Source: MED660 sp002691025
GTDB taxonomy: Bacteria; Myxococcota_A; UBA9160; UBA4427
Direction of reading: 5' to 3'
DNA: 26,025 nt
Assembly: GCA_002170485.2 (NCBI GenBank)
Contig: NHDZ02000102.1
Coordinates: 1-26,025 of the forward strand
A program made the translations under genes and the position numbers. The stretch's first letter is position 1; each line of letters starts with the position of its first letter. Shown one piece after another: positions 13,221 through 21,500 of the stretch. The notes below the pieces were generated by a model, which saw nothing but the letters and a program-made list of their open reading frames with translations, searched no databases and had not been told where the DNA came from.

Positions 13221-15422
13221 TTACGAGCCCCCGCCCTCCAGAAGAGACTGCACGGCTCGACCCAGTTCTTCCAGTCCAAACGGCTTACGCAAGAAGAGCG
13301 TATTCGGCTCGGCCAGATCGTGCATACCCAGATCTTCCTCNGAATAGCCCGACACATAGACGACTTTGAGGTCGGGATGATCGTCGCGCATCCGACGAAC
13401 CGTTTCCGGGCCGCCCAGACGCGGCATGATGACATCCGTCACCATCAGATCGACTCNCCCATCCATCTCTGACACACGCTCGATGGCCTCTTCTCCATCC
13501 TCGGCGGTCAGCACCACATAGCCGATGTCTTCAAGCGTATTCTTGACCAGATTCCGTACGCCCAACTGGTCTTCCACGACCAGAACGGTTTCGCCGTGGC
13601 CCGAACGCACCTCAGAAGGCACNTGGGGCGTANTCGAGACGGTGCCCTCCGCACGCGGCAGGAAGATCTCGAAAGTGGCTCCTCCACCGGGCCGGGTATC
13701 CACCGTCATCACGCCGCCACTCTGGCGCACCGTTCCGTATGCCGTGGCGAGCCCGAGACCTGTGCCCTCTCCTCTCGCCTTCGTTGTAAAAAATGGCTCG
13801 AAGATCTTGCCCGCGGTATGCGCGTCCATTCCCATCCCGGTGTCTTGCACCGAGATCCGCACATAGACTTCCTCATTCATCTCTTCCCTGTAGATCTGCG
13901 GCAGATCGTCGACCCCGACCTTGGCTGTCCTCAAGGTCAACTCTCCACCCTCCGGCATCGCATCTCCTGCGTTCAGGACCAGGTTGAGAAGCGCTTGCTC
14001 CAGTCGTGCGCCGTCGGTCTTCACGATACCGACGTCGTCACTCAACTCCGTCTTGACCACAATGGACTCAGACAGCACCCGNCCGATCATGTTGAGGAGA
14101 CCCGCGATCAATTCGTTGGGATTCACCACATCCGATTCCAGCCGATCACTCCGACTGAAGGCCAGCAACTCCTGGGTGAGAAGTCGCGCTTGTCCACCCG
14201 CATGGGCAATCTGCTCAAGNCCGCTCCGGTTCGGATCCTCTTCACCCACACGGCTGAGCAGGAGTTCTGCATAACCGTTGATGGCCGTCAGCAGATTATT
14301 GAAGTCGTGTGCAACGCCGCCNGCCAGACGACCGATGGCCTCCAGNCGCCTCGACTGAGACAACTGTTGATTCTTCGCCCGCAACTCTTCCTCGGCTGCG
14401 TGCTGCTCCGTCAAGTCGCGAATATAGGCGGCAAACTGATCACGACCCGACTCGCCCAGGGGCTGGATCACCATCTCCACCGGGAACTCGCTTCCATCCT
14501 GTCGCAACGCNGTGCTTTCTATCTTGGTTCCGATGATGCGGCGTTCGCCTGTCTTCAGAAAGCGCCGAAAACCCTCATTGTGCATCCCGCGCAGCCTCTC
14601 GGGAATCAGCATCTCAGGAAGGAGCCTATCCACGACGCTCGACTTGGAACGTCCGAAGATCGCCTCNGCGGCGGGATTGAAGTCCACGATGCGGTCCATA
14701 CCGTCCACGACGACGATGGCATCCAGAGCAGCATCGATACTGGCGCGAAATCTCGAGTTGCTTTCCTCCAAAGCAATCGCTTTCAGGGCCTCGGCTTCCG
14801 TGGCGTCCCGCAACCTTTCGCCGGAGGTCACCAGGCTCCTCGCACAGACCGTTCCCACCACACCACTGAACGAAATTCCAAGCACGAGGTTCAAGTAGAC
14901 AAGGAAACTCGCCTTCTCGGCGTCACTGGGGACGGGAAGCCACTGGATACTCTCAAGGAAGATCAACCCGCTCATGGCCGCCACACCCAGAACCGCTGTC
15001 ACGACAGCCATGCGCGCGCCCAACAAAAGGCCCGAAACCAGGGGGATGACCAGGAACCAAACGGAAAAAGCCGCCGACACGCCGCCCTGGAAGTACGCGG
15101 GGACCACCGTCATCGCGACCCCCGCAAGGATCAGGATCGAACCGCCCTGGGAAATGGAACCCGTTCGACGAACCGCCATGGCGGCCCACAAAAAGCATCC
15201 CATCCCGAAGAGGAATGCGCCGTGCCGAATCCAGCCCACGGGATGCAGCAACACGGAATAGAGATAGGCGGCCAACAGGGAACCTGCAGCGCCCAGCGCA
15301 ACGATATAGATGAAATTCCGCTGAGCCTGCTCATCGAAGAAGTAGTCAAGCGGCCGGCGCCCAGCCCGCCTTTCCGGGGAGGAAGGCGAAGCTTCTGATG
15401 CTCGGTTCGAGTCACCCTTCAT
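13221..15422 (-). CDS. Hybrid sensor histidine kinase/response regulator with membrane sensor and PAS domain
   Basis: The 733-residue protein is a complete hybrid kinase. Residues 36-198 hold about six membrane helices in a MASE-like sensor. A PAS domain covers roughly 222-340 (DAALDAIVVVDGMDRIVDFNPA; PVEMVIQPLGESG). The phospho-acceptor His372 lies in GGVAHDFNNLLTAINGYAELLL. The ATPase domain shows the N box with Asn484, DTGMGM (527-532), FEPFFTTK and GTGLGL (553-558). The C-terminal receiver (611-730) has the acidic pair Glu617/Asp618, phospho-acceptor Asp663 (VTDVIMP) and Lys713. The HDFNNLL type of H box is common in multi-kinase and ligand-sensing hybrids. No separate response regulator or output domain lies nearby, so the partner is elsewhere. 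Scattered Ns leave some residues unknown but do not break the frame. The SD at the ATG is weak. Confidence 0.92.
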   Translation of the reverse strand: MKGDSNRASEASPSSPERRAGRRPLDYFFDEQAQRNFIYIVALGAAGSLLAAYLYSVLLHPVGWIRHGAFLFGMGCFLWAAMAVRRTGSISQGGSILILAGVAMTVVPAYFQGGVSAAFSVWFLVIPLVSGLLLGARMAVVTAVLGVAAMSGLIFLESIQWLPVPSDAEKASFLVYLNLVLGISFSGVVGTVCARSLVTSGERLRDATEAEALKAIALEESNSRFRASIDAALDAIVVVDGMDRIVDFNPAXEAIFGRSKSSVVDRLLPEMLIPERLRGMHNEGFRRFLKTGERRIIGTKIESXALRQDGSEFPVEMVIQPLGESGRDQFAAYIRDLTEQHAAEEELRAKNQQLSQSRXLEAIGRLXGGVAHDFNNLLTAINGYAELLLSRVGEEDPNRSXLEQIAHAGGQARLLTQELLAFSRSDRLESDVVNPNELIAGLLNMIXRVLSESIVVKTELSDDVGIVKTDGARLEQALLNLVLNAGDAMPEGGELTLRTAKVGVDDLPQIYREEMNEEVYVRISVQDTGMGMDAHTAGKIFEPFFTTKARGEGTGLGLATAYGTVRQSGGVMTVDTRPGGGATFEIFLPRAEGTVSXTPXVPSEVRSGHGETVLVVEDQLGVRNLVKNTLEDIGYVVLTAEDGEEAIERVSEMDGXVDLMVTDVIMPRLGGPETVRRMRDDHPDLKVVYVSGYXEEDLGMHDLAEPNTLFLRKPFGLEELGRAVQSLLEGGGS

Positions 15423-15506
15423 GGGTGTTACCCAGCGTCTGCCTCAAAACACTCTCCCTGAGAATTGGAGACGAGCCCGACACAGACCGAGAGAGAGCCG
15501 AGCCGG

Positions 15507-15773
15507 CTACTCGACACCCGCCTTCTTCAGATTCTCGTCGAGAAGAGCATTGTAGGCATCGCCCGCGGCCTCGATCCGGCCCTCGCCTTCCGCACGGGAC
15601 TTCTTGTACTGCTCGTCCATGAGTTCATTGGCATTTTCGATATTTGCAGCGGCCTCTTCGGCCACAGACGGGCCCTGACCGCTTGTATCCGAACAGGCGA
15701 ACGCAAAGACCAGGCTGCATACCGCGAGCATGCTCTGGAAAATACGGAACTGGGGACCCCTTCGATTCGGCAT
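15507..15773 (-). CDS. Small putative lipoprotein
   Basis: The 88-residue product has an N-terminal signal (MPNRRGPQFRIFQSMLAVCSLVFAFACSD) with a lipobox-like AFAC and Cys27. The mature part is short, charged and helical (VAEEAAANIENANELMDEQYKKSRAEGEGRIEAAGDAYNALLDENLKKAGVE), resembling a coiled-coil or Lpp-type alanine/glutamate/asparagine pattern. AAGGAG sits about 6 bases before ATG 15773, a strong argument that the gene is real. It lies between the MBL hydrolase and the kinase on the same strand. No function is recognisable; an outer-membrane or periplasmic spacer role is only a guess. Confidence 0.65.
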   Translation of the reverse strand: MPNRRGPQFRIFQSMLAVCSLVFAFACSDTSGQGPSVAEEAAANIENANELMDEQYKKSRAEGEGRIEAAGDAYNALLDENLKKAGVE

Positions 15774-15894
15774 GACTTCTCCTTGAGTTCACAAAAACTG
15801 AACGGACTCCACCCAAAGGGGATTCCGTATGGACGCGATGCAGTGTACCGGATACGCGGTCCACCAGCGAGGGCGTCCCGGCCCCATGGCCCCC

Positions 15895-16968
15895 TCAGAG
15901 CAGCTCTTCGACTTCGATTTCCTCGCTGCCGGACTCCATCCGGACCAGCGTCCCGTCTCGCCCCACGGTCACGGGCCCGTCGTAGACCTCATCCACCCCT
16001 TCCACGAAGATCAACTCCATAGGGGACAACAGCAGGGGCGGAACCACGTGGTAATAGAGCAGATGCCCGACGCCCGCCGTCTGCGCACTCTCTGCCGCTT
16101 CCACAGGAGTCGTATGATAGTCGAGGATGTCATTCAAGATCTTCGTCCGCCGCAAGTCTCCCGCCTCCTGCGATACCGCCGCCATCCGCGCCACCACCTT
16201 GGCATCGAGCGCCTCATGGAGCAGAAGGTCCACCCCGGCTGCTCGCTCCTCCAGGTTGGCCGACTGGGCGGTGTCTCCGCTGATCACCAACGAACGGTCC
16301 TTGTAATCAAAGCGGTCCCCGACGGCCGGCTCGACCGGAAAATGATTGACCCTGAAGGCACTCACCGTCAGATCGCCCTCGGAAAAAACTGGCAACAACT
16401 CTCCGAGTGCGGGCTCCGGAAAAGGCATGGCCACCCCCCCCGCTCCATCCAGCGTAATCACCTCTTCGCCATGGTGAGCCACACGACTCGCCCGAGAGGG
16501 TCGATAGGCAAGGTTGATCCCGTCCACGACATCCTGAACCCCCTCTGGCCCGTATACGGGCACCGGCTCTTTGCGCCCCCCCGCGGCCCAGCGCATCACC
16601 TCCAATTCTCCGAGTCCGTCAATATGGTCAGAATGAAAGTGAGTCAGGAAGACGGCATCGAGATAGGAAAACGGCACGCCGATACGCTGGAGAACGCGGC
16701 CCGATCCCGACCCCGAATCGACCACGAACACGCGATTGCCCGCAATGACCGCCACGCAAGGACCCGAGCGGTTGGGGTCCGGCAGAGGAGATCCGGCCCC
16801 ACACAGGATCGCATGCAGGCCATCCGGCTGATCGGCCACCAGATCGCGCTCCATGTTCGCAGCCAGGACCCGAGGCATGATCGCCATCACGATCTGGGCC
16901 CTAAGGAAATATCCGAACAGTCCCACCACGAACGCAACCAGAAGCAGATAGACCAATGCCTTCTTCAT
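15895..16968 (-). CDS. Membrane-anchored MBL-fold hydrolase (RNase Z/arylsulfatase-like type)
   Basis: The 357-residue protein begins with one membrane helix (residues 5-25, ALVYLLLVAFVVGLFGYFL) that probably anchors it with the catalytic domain outside the cytoplasm. The MBL metal motif is intact: T-H110-F-H112-S-D114-H115, with later ligands in VISGDTAQS (Asp), the LLHEALD His and the YYHVVPP His near the end. The early LCGAGSPLPDPNRSGPCVAV segment matches the 'lGtGsp.p...r.gps..v' start of RNase Z-related and AtsA-type MBL enzymes. Substrate is unknown; export argues against a tRNA-processing role. GAGGAG sits about 7 bases before ATG 16968. The small lipoprotein lies 121 bases downstream on the same strand. 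Confidence 0.85.
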   Translation of the reverse strand: MKKALVYLLLVAFVVGLFGYFLRAQIVMAIMPRVLAANMERDLVADQPDGLHAILCGAGSPLPDPNRSGPCVAVIAGNRVFVVDSGSGSGRVLQRIGVPFSYLDAVFLTHFHSDHIDGLGELEVMRWAAGGRKEPVPVYGPEGVQDVVDGINLAYRPSRASRVAHHGEEVITLDGAGGVAMPFPEPALGELLPVFSEGDLTVSAFRVNHFPVEPAVGDRFDYKDRSLVISGDTAQSANLEERAAGVDLLLHEALDAKVVARMAAVSQEAGDLRRTKILNDILDYHTTPVEAAESAQTAGVGHLLYYHVVPPLLLSPMELIFVEGVDEVYDGPVTVGRDGTLVRMESGSEEIEVEELL

Positions 16969-17092
16969 TTTCGATCTCCTCGATTCGAAACCGTCTCCAT
17001 CAAAAGGAACCCGACCCGGCAGATCTCTCCTTCACGGCCTCGGAGACAAAGCTACCAGATGAGAGTTGCACTCCCAATACGCCCCACCCCAC

Positions 17093-17956
17093 TCAGGAGA
17101 GGGCCGCGATGACCTCGTCTCCAAACTTGTCCAGCGCATGAATCGGATTGCCTGTCCCGAAAGCAAAAAGCGGGACCACCAACCGGCTGACGCCCAGATC
17201 ACCAAAAGCCTTGACTGAATCCAGACCCATCTGAGGGGTCCACATACAGGTCACTTCGATCTCCGCAGGGTCGCGACCCACCTCAGCACACGCATCCGCC
17301 ATCTTCTGCAAATCCGCGGACAGATGCTCCACGGAAGGAGTCGGAGAAAACCAACCCTGGCCGTACTTGGCCACCCGGGCGAAGGCCTTGCCCTTGGTCC
17401 CGCCGATCACGACGGGAAATGGATCTTGTGTCGGCAACGGATGACTCTTGAATCCGGACCAGGTCACGAACTCGCCCTGATGTTCCACGACTTCACCGGA
17501 CCAGATTTTGCGCATGGCCTCGATGTAATCATCAAAGCGAGCCCCCCTCTTCTCGAACGGAACCCCCATGGCATCAAACTCTTCCCTCAACCAACCGATT
17601 CCCACCCCGAGCATGAATCGGCCGCCTGAAATCACGTCCAGACTGGCCGCCTGCTTGGCCAACAGGAGTGGACTGACCTGAGGCAGGATGTTCACGCCCG
17701 TTCCCAGGCGGATCTTCGTCGTATGACCGGCCACGAGCGAAAGAGCAATCAAGGGATCCACAAAAGGGGTCTCGGGCGTGACGCCCATCTTTCCGTCCGC
17801 GCTGTAGGGATATTTCGAGGCATAATCCACAGGCACGATGGCATGCTCAAAGGTCCACAGTGACTCGAGTCCCACCTCCTCCGCTTTCTGGGAAAGAGCC
17901 ACGATGGATTCGGGTCGAGCCGAACCCACATTCACCGGGATGAGTCCAAAGTCCAT
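17093..17956 (-). CDS. LLM class F420-dependent (luciferase-like) oxidoreductase
   Basis: The 287-residue protein is a full-length luciferase-like TIM barrel: MDFGLIPVNVG at strand 1, ESLWTFEHAIVP, PFVDPLIALSLVAGHTTKIRLGTGVNILPQVSPLLLAKQAASLDVISGGRFMLGVGIGWLREEFDAMG (the classic central block), RFDDYIEAMRKIW and a late PFPVVIGGTKGKAFARVAKYGQGWF. This arrangement is that of the F420-dependent subfamily common in actinobacteria, though FMN use cannot be excluded. ATG 17956 has GAGGAG about 7 bases upstream. It is divergent from the flavin monooxygenase/VOC pair, so it may act in the same pathway, but shared control is inferred only from position. Confidence 0.88.
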   Translation of the reverse strand: MDFGLIPVNVGSARPESIVALSQKAEEVGLESLWTFEHAIVPVDYASKYPYSADGKMGVTPETPFVDPLIALSLVAGHTTKIRLGTGVNILPQVSPLLLAKQAASLDVISGGRFMLGVGIGWLREEFDAMGVPFEKRGARFDDYIEAMRKIWSGEVVEHQGEFVTWSGFKSHPLPTQDPFPVVIGGTKGKAFARVAKYGQGWFSPTPSVEHLSADLQKMADACAEVGRDPAEIEVTCMWTPQMGLDSVKAFGDLGVSRLVVPLFAFGTGNPIHALDKFGDEVIAALS

Positions 17957-18024
17957 GAAAACTCCTCATTGAAACCGTCAAGATCGTTTGACCGGCTTTG
18001 CCTGGCCGGCCCCGTGAAAGAGCC

Positions 18025-18052
18025 ATTATGACAGGCGCTATGCCAAATGCCA
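18025..18052 (-). promoter_or_regulatory. Candidate sigma70-type promoter for the LLM oxidoreductase
   Basis: On the minus strand TGGCAT (18047-18052) and CATAAT (18025-18030) are separated by 16 bases, a fair -35/-10 pair. Transcription would begin near 18018, about 60 bases before the start codon at 17956. The -35 is only a partial match, so confidence is low. Confidence 0.25.
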
Positions 18053-18181
18053 CACGCACGCATCCGTCCGCATCGACCCCGCCCGTTCGCAAGGCTCTAT
18101 ACTCCGGCCGATGGCCGGGTGGACCCCGAATCGGCTCCCCTGAAGACCTCCCCGCACCCCACGCACAGCACAGGAGACACT

Positions 18182-19336
18182 TTGGTTTCTGCGGCAGAGT
18201 TGATTCAAAGAGCGCGGTCCATCGTGCCCCTGATGGCCGAACATGCGGCGGAAGCTGAACGCGACCGAAAGCCCGCCAACGCGGTGATCGAAGCTCTACG
18301 TGAAGCCCGCATTTTCGACTTGATGGTGCCCAAGGTCCACGGTGGCCTTGAACTCGATCTCGATACCTTTCTCGAAGTGGGCCTGACTCTCGCGGAAGGT
18401 GACGCATCCATGGCCTGGGTGAGCACGTTCTACATCGAACACAATTGGATGCTGTGCCAATTCCCCATGGAGTTCCAGACGGCGCTCTATCGCGATCGAT
18501 CCCATGTCCTCGCTCCCGCCTCCCTGGCTCCAACCGGACACGTCGAAGTCCTGGCCGAGGGCTATCGCCTCAATGGGCGCTGGCAATGGGCCACGGGCTG
18601 GCCGCATGCCGAATGGGTGATTGCCGGCGCCAACCTTGAACAGACCGACGGCCCGCCCCGCCCCCTCTTCCTGGCCCTGCCTCGAGAGGAAGTTGAATTC
18701 GAAGACACATGGTGGACGGACGGAATGAAAGCCACCGGAAGCCATGACATCATCATCCGGGATCGCACGGTCCCGTTTGAACGATCGGTCTCCATCCTCG
18801 CCATGGGGAGCCAAGACAGCCCCGGCGCCCAGCACCACAGCGCCCCCCTCTACCGCACGCCCATGACACCGATCCTGGGTCTCGCCGCCTCCATGCCTGC
18901 TGTGGGCCAGGCCCGGGTGGGCGTCGAACGCTTTCGACAGGAAGTCGGCGTTCGAAAAACGTACGGAGGCCGGCGAACCCAAGCCTCCCGAACCTCCATC
19001 CAGACCCGCCTCGGAAAACTCACCCTGGACCTCGATGAGGCCGAGGGACTCCTCCGGAAAGTCACTGAAGAAGTCATGGCGCTTCGCGATCAAGCGACTC
19101 CAGAGCACAGGACTCGGTGGATCGCCTCCACGGCCACCGCAGTACACAAGAGTCGCGCGATCCTGGCCGAGGTGGCCGAAGCCAGTGGCGCCAGCGCTCA
19201 TTTCGAATCCCACCCTCTTCAGCGAGCGGTGCGAGACGTGAACACTCTCTCGGCACACACCATTTTTGACCTGGATCAACGACTGGAAGATTACGGAAGA
19301 ACCCTGCTTGGACTCGAACCCAAGAGCCTGTTCTAG
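18182..19336 (+). CDS. Acyl-CoA-dehydrogenase-fold flavin monooxygenase (HsaA/HpaB-group D like)
   Basis: The 384-residue protein has the acyl-CoA dehydrogenase fold used by two-component flavin hydroxylases such as HsaA. Supporting blocks are AVIEALREARIFDLMVPKVHGG, GDASMAWVSTFYIEHNWML, LNGRWQWATGWPHAEWVIAGANL (the 'G.w.f.SG..hadw...ga' motif), WTDGMKATGSHDIIIRDRTVPFE and a helical C-terminal domain ending in FDLDQRLEDYGRTLLGLEP. Members of this group hydroxylate phenols using reduced flavin supplied by a separate reductase; none is visible here. The start is TTG 18182, with AGGAG (18172-18176) 5 bases upstream; longer in-frame starts translate a non-conserved proline-rich leader. It is 37 bases ahead of a VOC protein, so hydroxylation followed by ring cleavage is a likely pairing. 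Confidence 0.82.
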   Translation: MVSAAELIQRARSIVPLMAEHAAEAERDRKPANAVIEALREARIFDLMVPKVHGGLELDLDTFLEVGLTLAEGDASMAWVSTFYIEHNWMLCQFPMEFQTALYRDRSHVLAPASLAPTGHVEVLAEGYRLNGRWQWATGWPHAEWVIAGANLEQTDGPPRPLFLALPREEVEFEDTWWTDGMKATGSHDIIIRDRTVPFERSVSILAMGSQDSPGAQHHSAPLYRTPMTPILGLAASMPAVGQARVGVERFRQEVGVRKTYGGRRTQASRTSIQTRLGKLTLDLDEAEGLLRKVTEEVMALRDQATPEHRTRWIASTATAVHKSRAILAEVAEASGASAHFESHPLQRAVRDVNTLSAHTIFDLDQRLEDYGRTLLGLEPKSLF

Positions 19337-19373
19337 ATCATCCACGTCGCCCAAACCCCACACGGAGGTCCCA

Positions 19374-20062
19374 TGCATATTCCCAACGGCATCCACCACA
19401 TCGCGATCTGCACAGCCGATATGCGAACCCAACTCGAATTCTTCAGCGACGTTCTGGGCCTCAAGCTGGTGGGCTTGTTCTGGATGCACGGCGTCGAAGG
19501 AACCTGGCATGCCTTCATGGAACTCAACCAGAATTCCTTCCTGTCTTTTGTCCAGACGCCTGACACGCCGGGCATCCCTCATGAGTTGGGGGTCACCCAC
19601 GCCGGACAGCCGGGAGGGTCCTCATCCAGTGGCACCCTCCAGCACGTGGCCCTCCATGTAAACGACCTCGAAAGTCTTCTGGGTCTACGAGACCGGATCC
19701 GCTCCAGGGGGGTCAACGTGTTCGGGCCCCTCGATCACGGAATCTGTCATTCCATCTATTTTGCCGGCCCGGAAGACCTCACGCTGGAAATCGCCACCAA
19801 CGGGGTTCCCATGACGGATCAAGACTGGATCGACCCCGAGGTGGTCGAAAAGGCGGGCATCTCCAGCGAAGAACTGCAGCGCTTCTGCCAGCCCGAAGCC
19901 TTCACGCCGTCGAACACACCCACCGCACAGCCCGAGATCAATCCGGAAAAACCGCACATGCGTGGATACCCCGAGGCGATCTATCGGCAGATCATCCAGA
20001 CCCCGGACGACGTCCTGGCCGAGGCCATGAGCTTCCGGGACCCCCCAACGAAAGACGAGTAA
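19374..20062 (+). CDS. VOC family protein, probable extradiol-type dioxygenase
   Basis: The product is a vicinal-oxygen-chelate protein of 229 residues, starting at ATG 19374 behind GGAGG. The first half opens with IHHIAICTADMRTQLEFFSDVLGLKLVG, the second with LQHVALHVNDLESLLGLRDRIRSRGVNVFGP, followed by CHSIYFAGPEDLTLEIATNG. The expected metal triad is a His from the HHIA segment, the His of LQHVALHV and the Glu of LEIA. The region between (MHGVEGTWHAFMELNQNSFLSFVQTPDTPG) is long for a single VOC module. A tail of about 80 residues after the VOC core, rich in Pro/Glu/Asp, has no domain I know. It lies just downstream of the flavin monooxygenase, which fits ring-opening of a hydroxylated product. 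Isomerase or lyase chemistry within VOC is also possible. Confidence 0.78.
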
Positions 20063-20111
20063 GGGCCGGCGGAAAAAGGCCAGGACGCAGCGGGCTCGCT
20101 AGGTTCTCAGC

Positions 20112-21404
20112 ATGAAGAAGACCACCCACAACCTGGTCGAGCGAGACCAAAGGCATGTCTGGCACCCCTACGCGGGTCCCGAAGCTTCCCCGCTTTTTGC
20201 CGTGGAGAGCGCTCAGGGCGTGCATCTCCAACTCAGCGACGGCCGAGAATTGATCGACGGCATGTCTTCCTGGTGGGCGACCATCCACGGCTACCGCCAT
20301 CCCCATATTGAGAGTGCCGTCCGAACCCAGCTCGAAAAGATGCCGCATGTCATGTTCGGAGGCCTCACNCATGAGCCCGCGGTGGAACTCTGCGAACGAT
20401 TGGCCGGGCTTGCGCCCGATGGACTCGAACGGGTCTTCCTCGCCGATTCCGGCTCCGTGTCCGTCGAGGTCGCTATCAAAATGGCCTTCCAGTACTGGAT
20501 TGCCCAAGGCCAGCGCGACCGGACCCGCCTCCTCACCCTCCGCGGGGGCTACCACGGAGACACTCTNGCCACCATGGCCATCTGTGACCCGGTCAATGGG
20601 ATGCACGAGTTCTTCAGCGGGATACTCGCCCAGCACATCTTCGCGCCACGCCCGGAATCCCGCTTTGGCGAACCGTGCCAGGACGCCGATTGGGACGCCT
20701 TCGAATCCACGTTCCTGGCCCACCAAGAACACATCGCCGCGGTCATCCTCGAGCCCATCGTCCAGGGAGCCGGAGGCATGTGGTTCTACTCGGCCGAATT
20801 CCTTCGGCGGATCCACGACCTCTGCCAACAACACGGCGTGCCCCTGATCTTCGATGAGATCGCCACCNGGTTCGGGCGTACGGGGCAGCTTTTTGCCGCC
20901 CACCATGCCGACATCTCGCCCGACATCCTCTGCGTGGGTAAATCGCTCACCGGCGGCACCCTGAGCCTGGCCGCCACACTCTGTCAGGAAAAAATCGCCG
21001 AGACCATTGCGTCCTCCGACCCGGGCGCCCTGATGCACGGNCCCACCTTCATGGGAAACCCACTGGCCTGCGCCGCTTCTCTCGCCAGCCTGGACCTTCT
21101 GGAGAAGGAACCCTGGCAGGAGAACGTCTCCTCCATCGAGAAGGGACTTCGCCAAGGCCTCGAACCCTGCCGGACCCTGCCCGGCGTGGCGGACGTCCGC
21201 GTNCTGGGCGCGATCGGCGTCGTCGAACTGGAGAACCCGGTNGACATGCAACGGGTTCAGCCTGCATTCGTGGATCAGGGAGTCTGGATCCGCCCCTTTG
21301 GACGACTCGTCTATACCATGCCGCCGTTCATCACGGACGCTGAAACCGTCAACACCATCTGCGAAGCCATCCACCACGTCATCGCCACGCACGGCCCTGG
21401 ATAA
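20112..21404 (+). CDS. bioA: Adenosylmethionine-8-amino-7-oxononanoate aminotransferase (biotin synthesis)
   Basis: The 430-residue protein matches BioA in length and motifs: the start block DQRHVWHPYAG, LIDGMSSWWATIHGYRHPHI, VFLADSGSVSVEVAIKMAFQYW, GGYHGDT with Tyr146, LEPIVQGAGGMWFYSAEFLRRIHDLC, LIFDEIAT, the PLP lysine Lys277 in CVGKSLTGG, HxPTFMGNPLACAA and the final YTMPPFIT. It transfers the amino group from S-adenosylmethionine to 8-amino-7-oxononanoate, giving 7,8-diaminononanoate. A few N bases give unknown residues in otherwise conserved places without changing frame. No other bio genes are nearby. The SD is weak. It is 49 bases after the VOC gene, perhaps cotranscribed, and converges with the TetR gene. 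Confidence 0.93.
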   Translation: MKKTTHNLVERDQRHVWHPYAGPEASPLFAVESAQGVHLQLSDGRELIDGMSSWWATIHGYRHPHIESAVRTQLEKMPHVMFGGLXHEPAVELCERLAGLAPDGLERVFLADSGSVSVEVAIKMAFQYWIAQGQRDRTRLLTLRGGYHGDTXATMAICDPVNGMHEFFSGILAQHIFAPRPESRFGEPCQDADWDAFESTFLAHQEHIAAVILEPIVQGAGGMWFYSAEFLRRIHDLCQQHGVPLIFDEIATXFGRTGQLFAAHHADISPDILCVGKSLTGGTLSLAATLCQEKIAETIASSDPGALMHXPTFMGNPLACAASLASLDLLEKEPWQENVSSIEKGLRQGLEPCRTLPGVADVRXLGAIGVVELENPXDMQRVQPAFVDQGVWIRPFGRLVYTMPPFITDAETVNTICEAIHHVIATHGPG

Positions 21405-21472
21405 GCGANAGCGAAAACACCCTGCCCCGTCCTCGCATTCGAAACACCCGAGCGAACAGGAACCGCAGGACG

Positions 21473-21500
21473 AGGGGCAGAATCAGGGGCAGAATCAGGG
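21473..21500 (+). repeat. Short tandem repeat, 12-base unit, two copies plus partial third
   Basis: AGGGGCAGAATC occurs at 21473-21484 and again at 21485-21496, followed by AGGG. The second copy covers the stop codon of the TetR gene on the opposite strand (21495-21497). It lies in the gap between convergent bioA and the TetR gene and probably arose by slippage. Confidence 0.8.

Noticed and set aside
13596..15398. 600-codon plus-strand open frame opposite the histidine kinase
   Set aside because: All kinase motifs lie on the minus strand; this frame shows only His/Arg/Gln-rich low-information sequence.
16993..17047. GTCTCC and GGAGAC as a wide inverted repeat near the LLM gene end
   Set aside because: Six-base arms separated by 43 bases are expected by chance and the spacing suits neither an operator nor a terminator.
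15829..17112. 427-codon plus-strand open frame opposite the membrane MBL hydrolase
   Set aside because: No start signal or domain; the minus strand holds the intact HxHxDH motif and a good SD.
19992..21392. Long minus-strand open frame opposite bioA
   Set aside because: It is Gly/Asp-rich without family motifs and fully opposite a clear BioA, so it is a shadow of codon bias.
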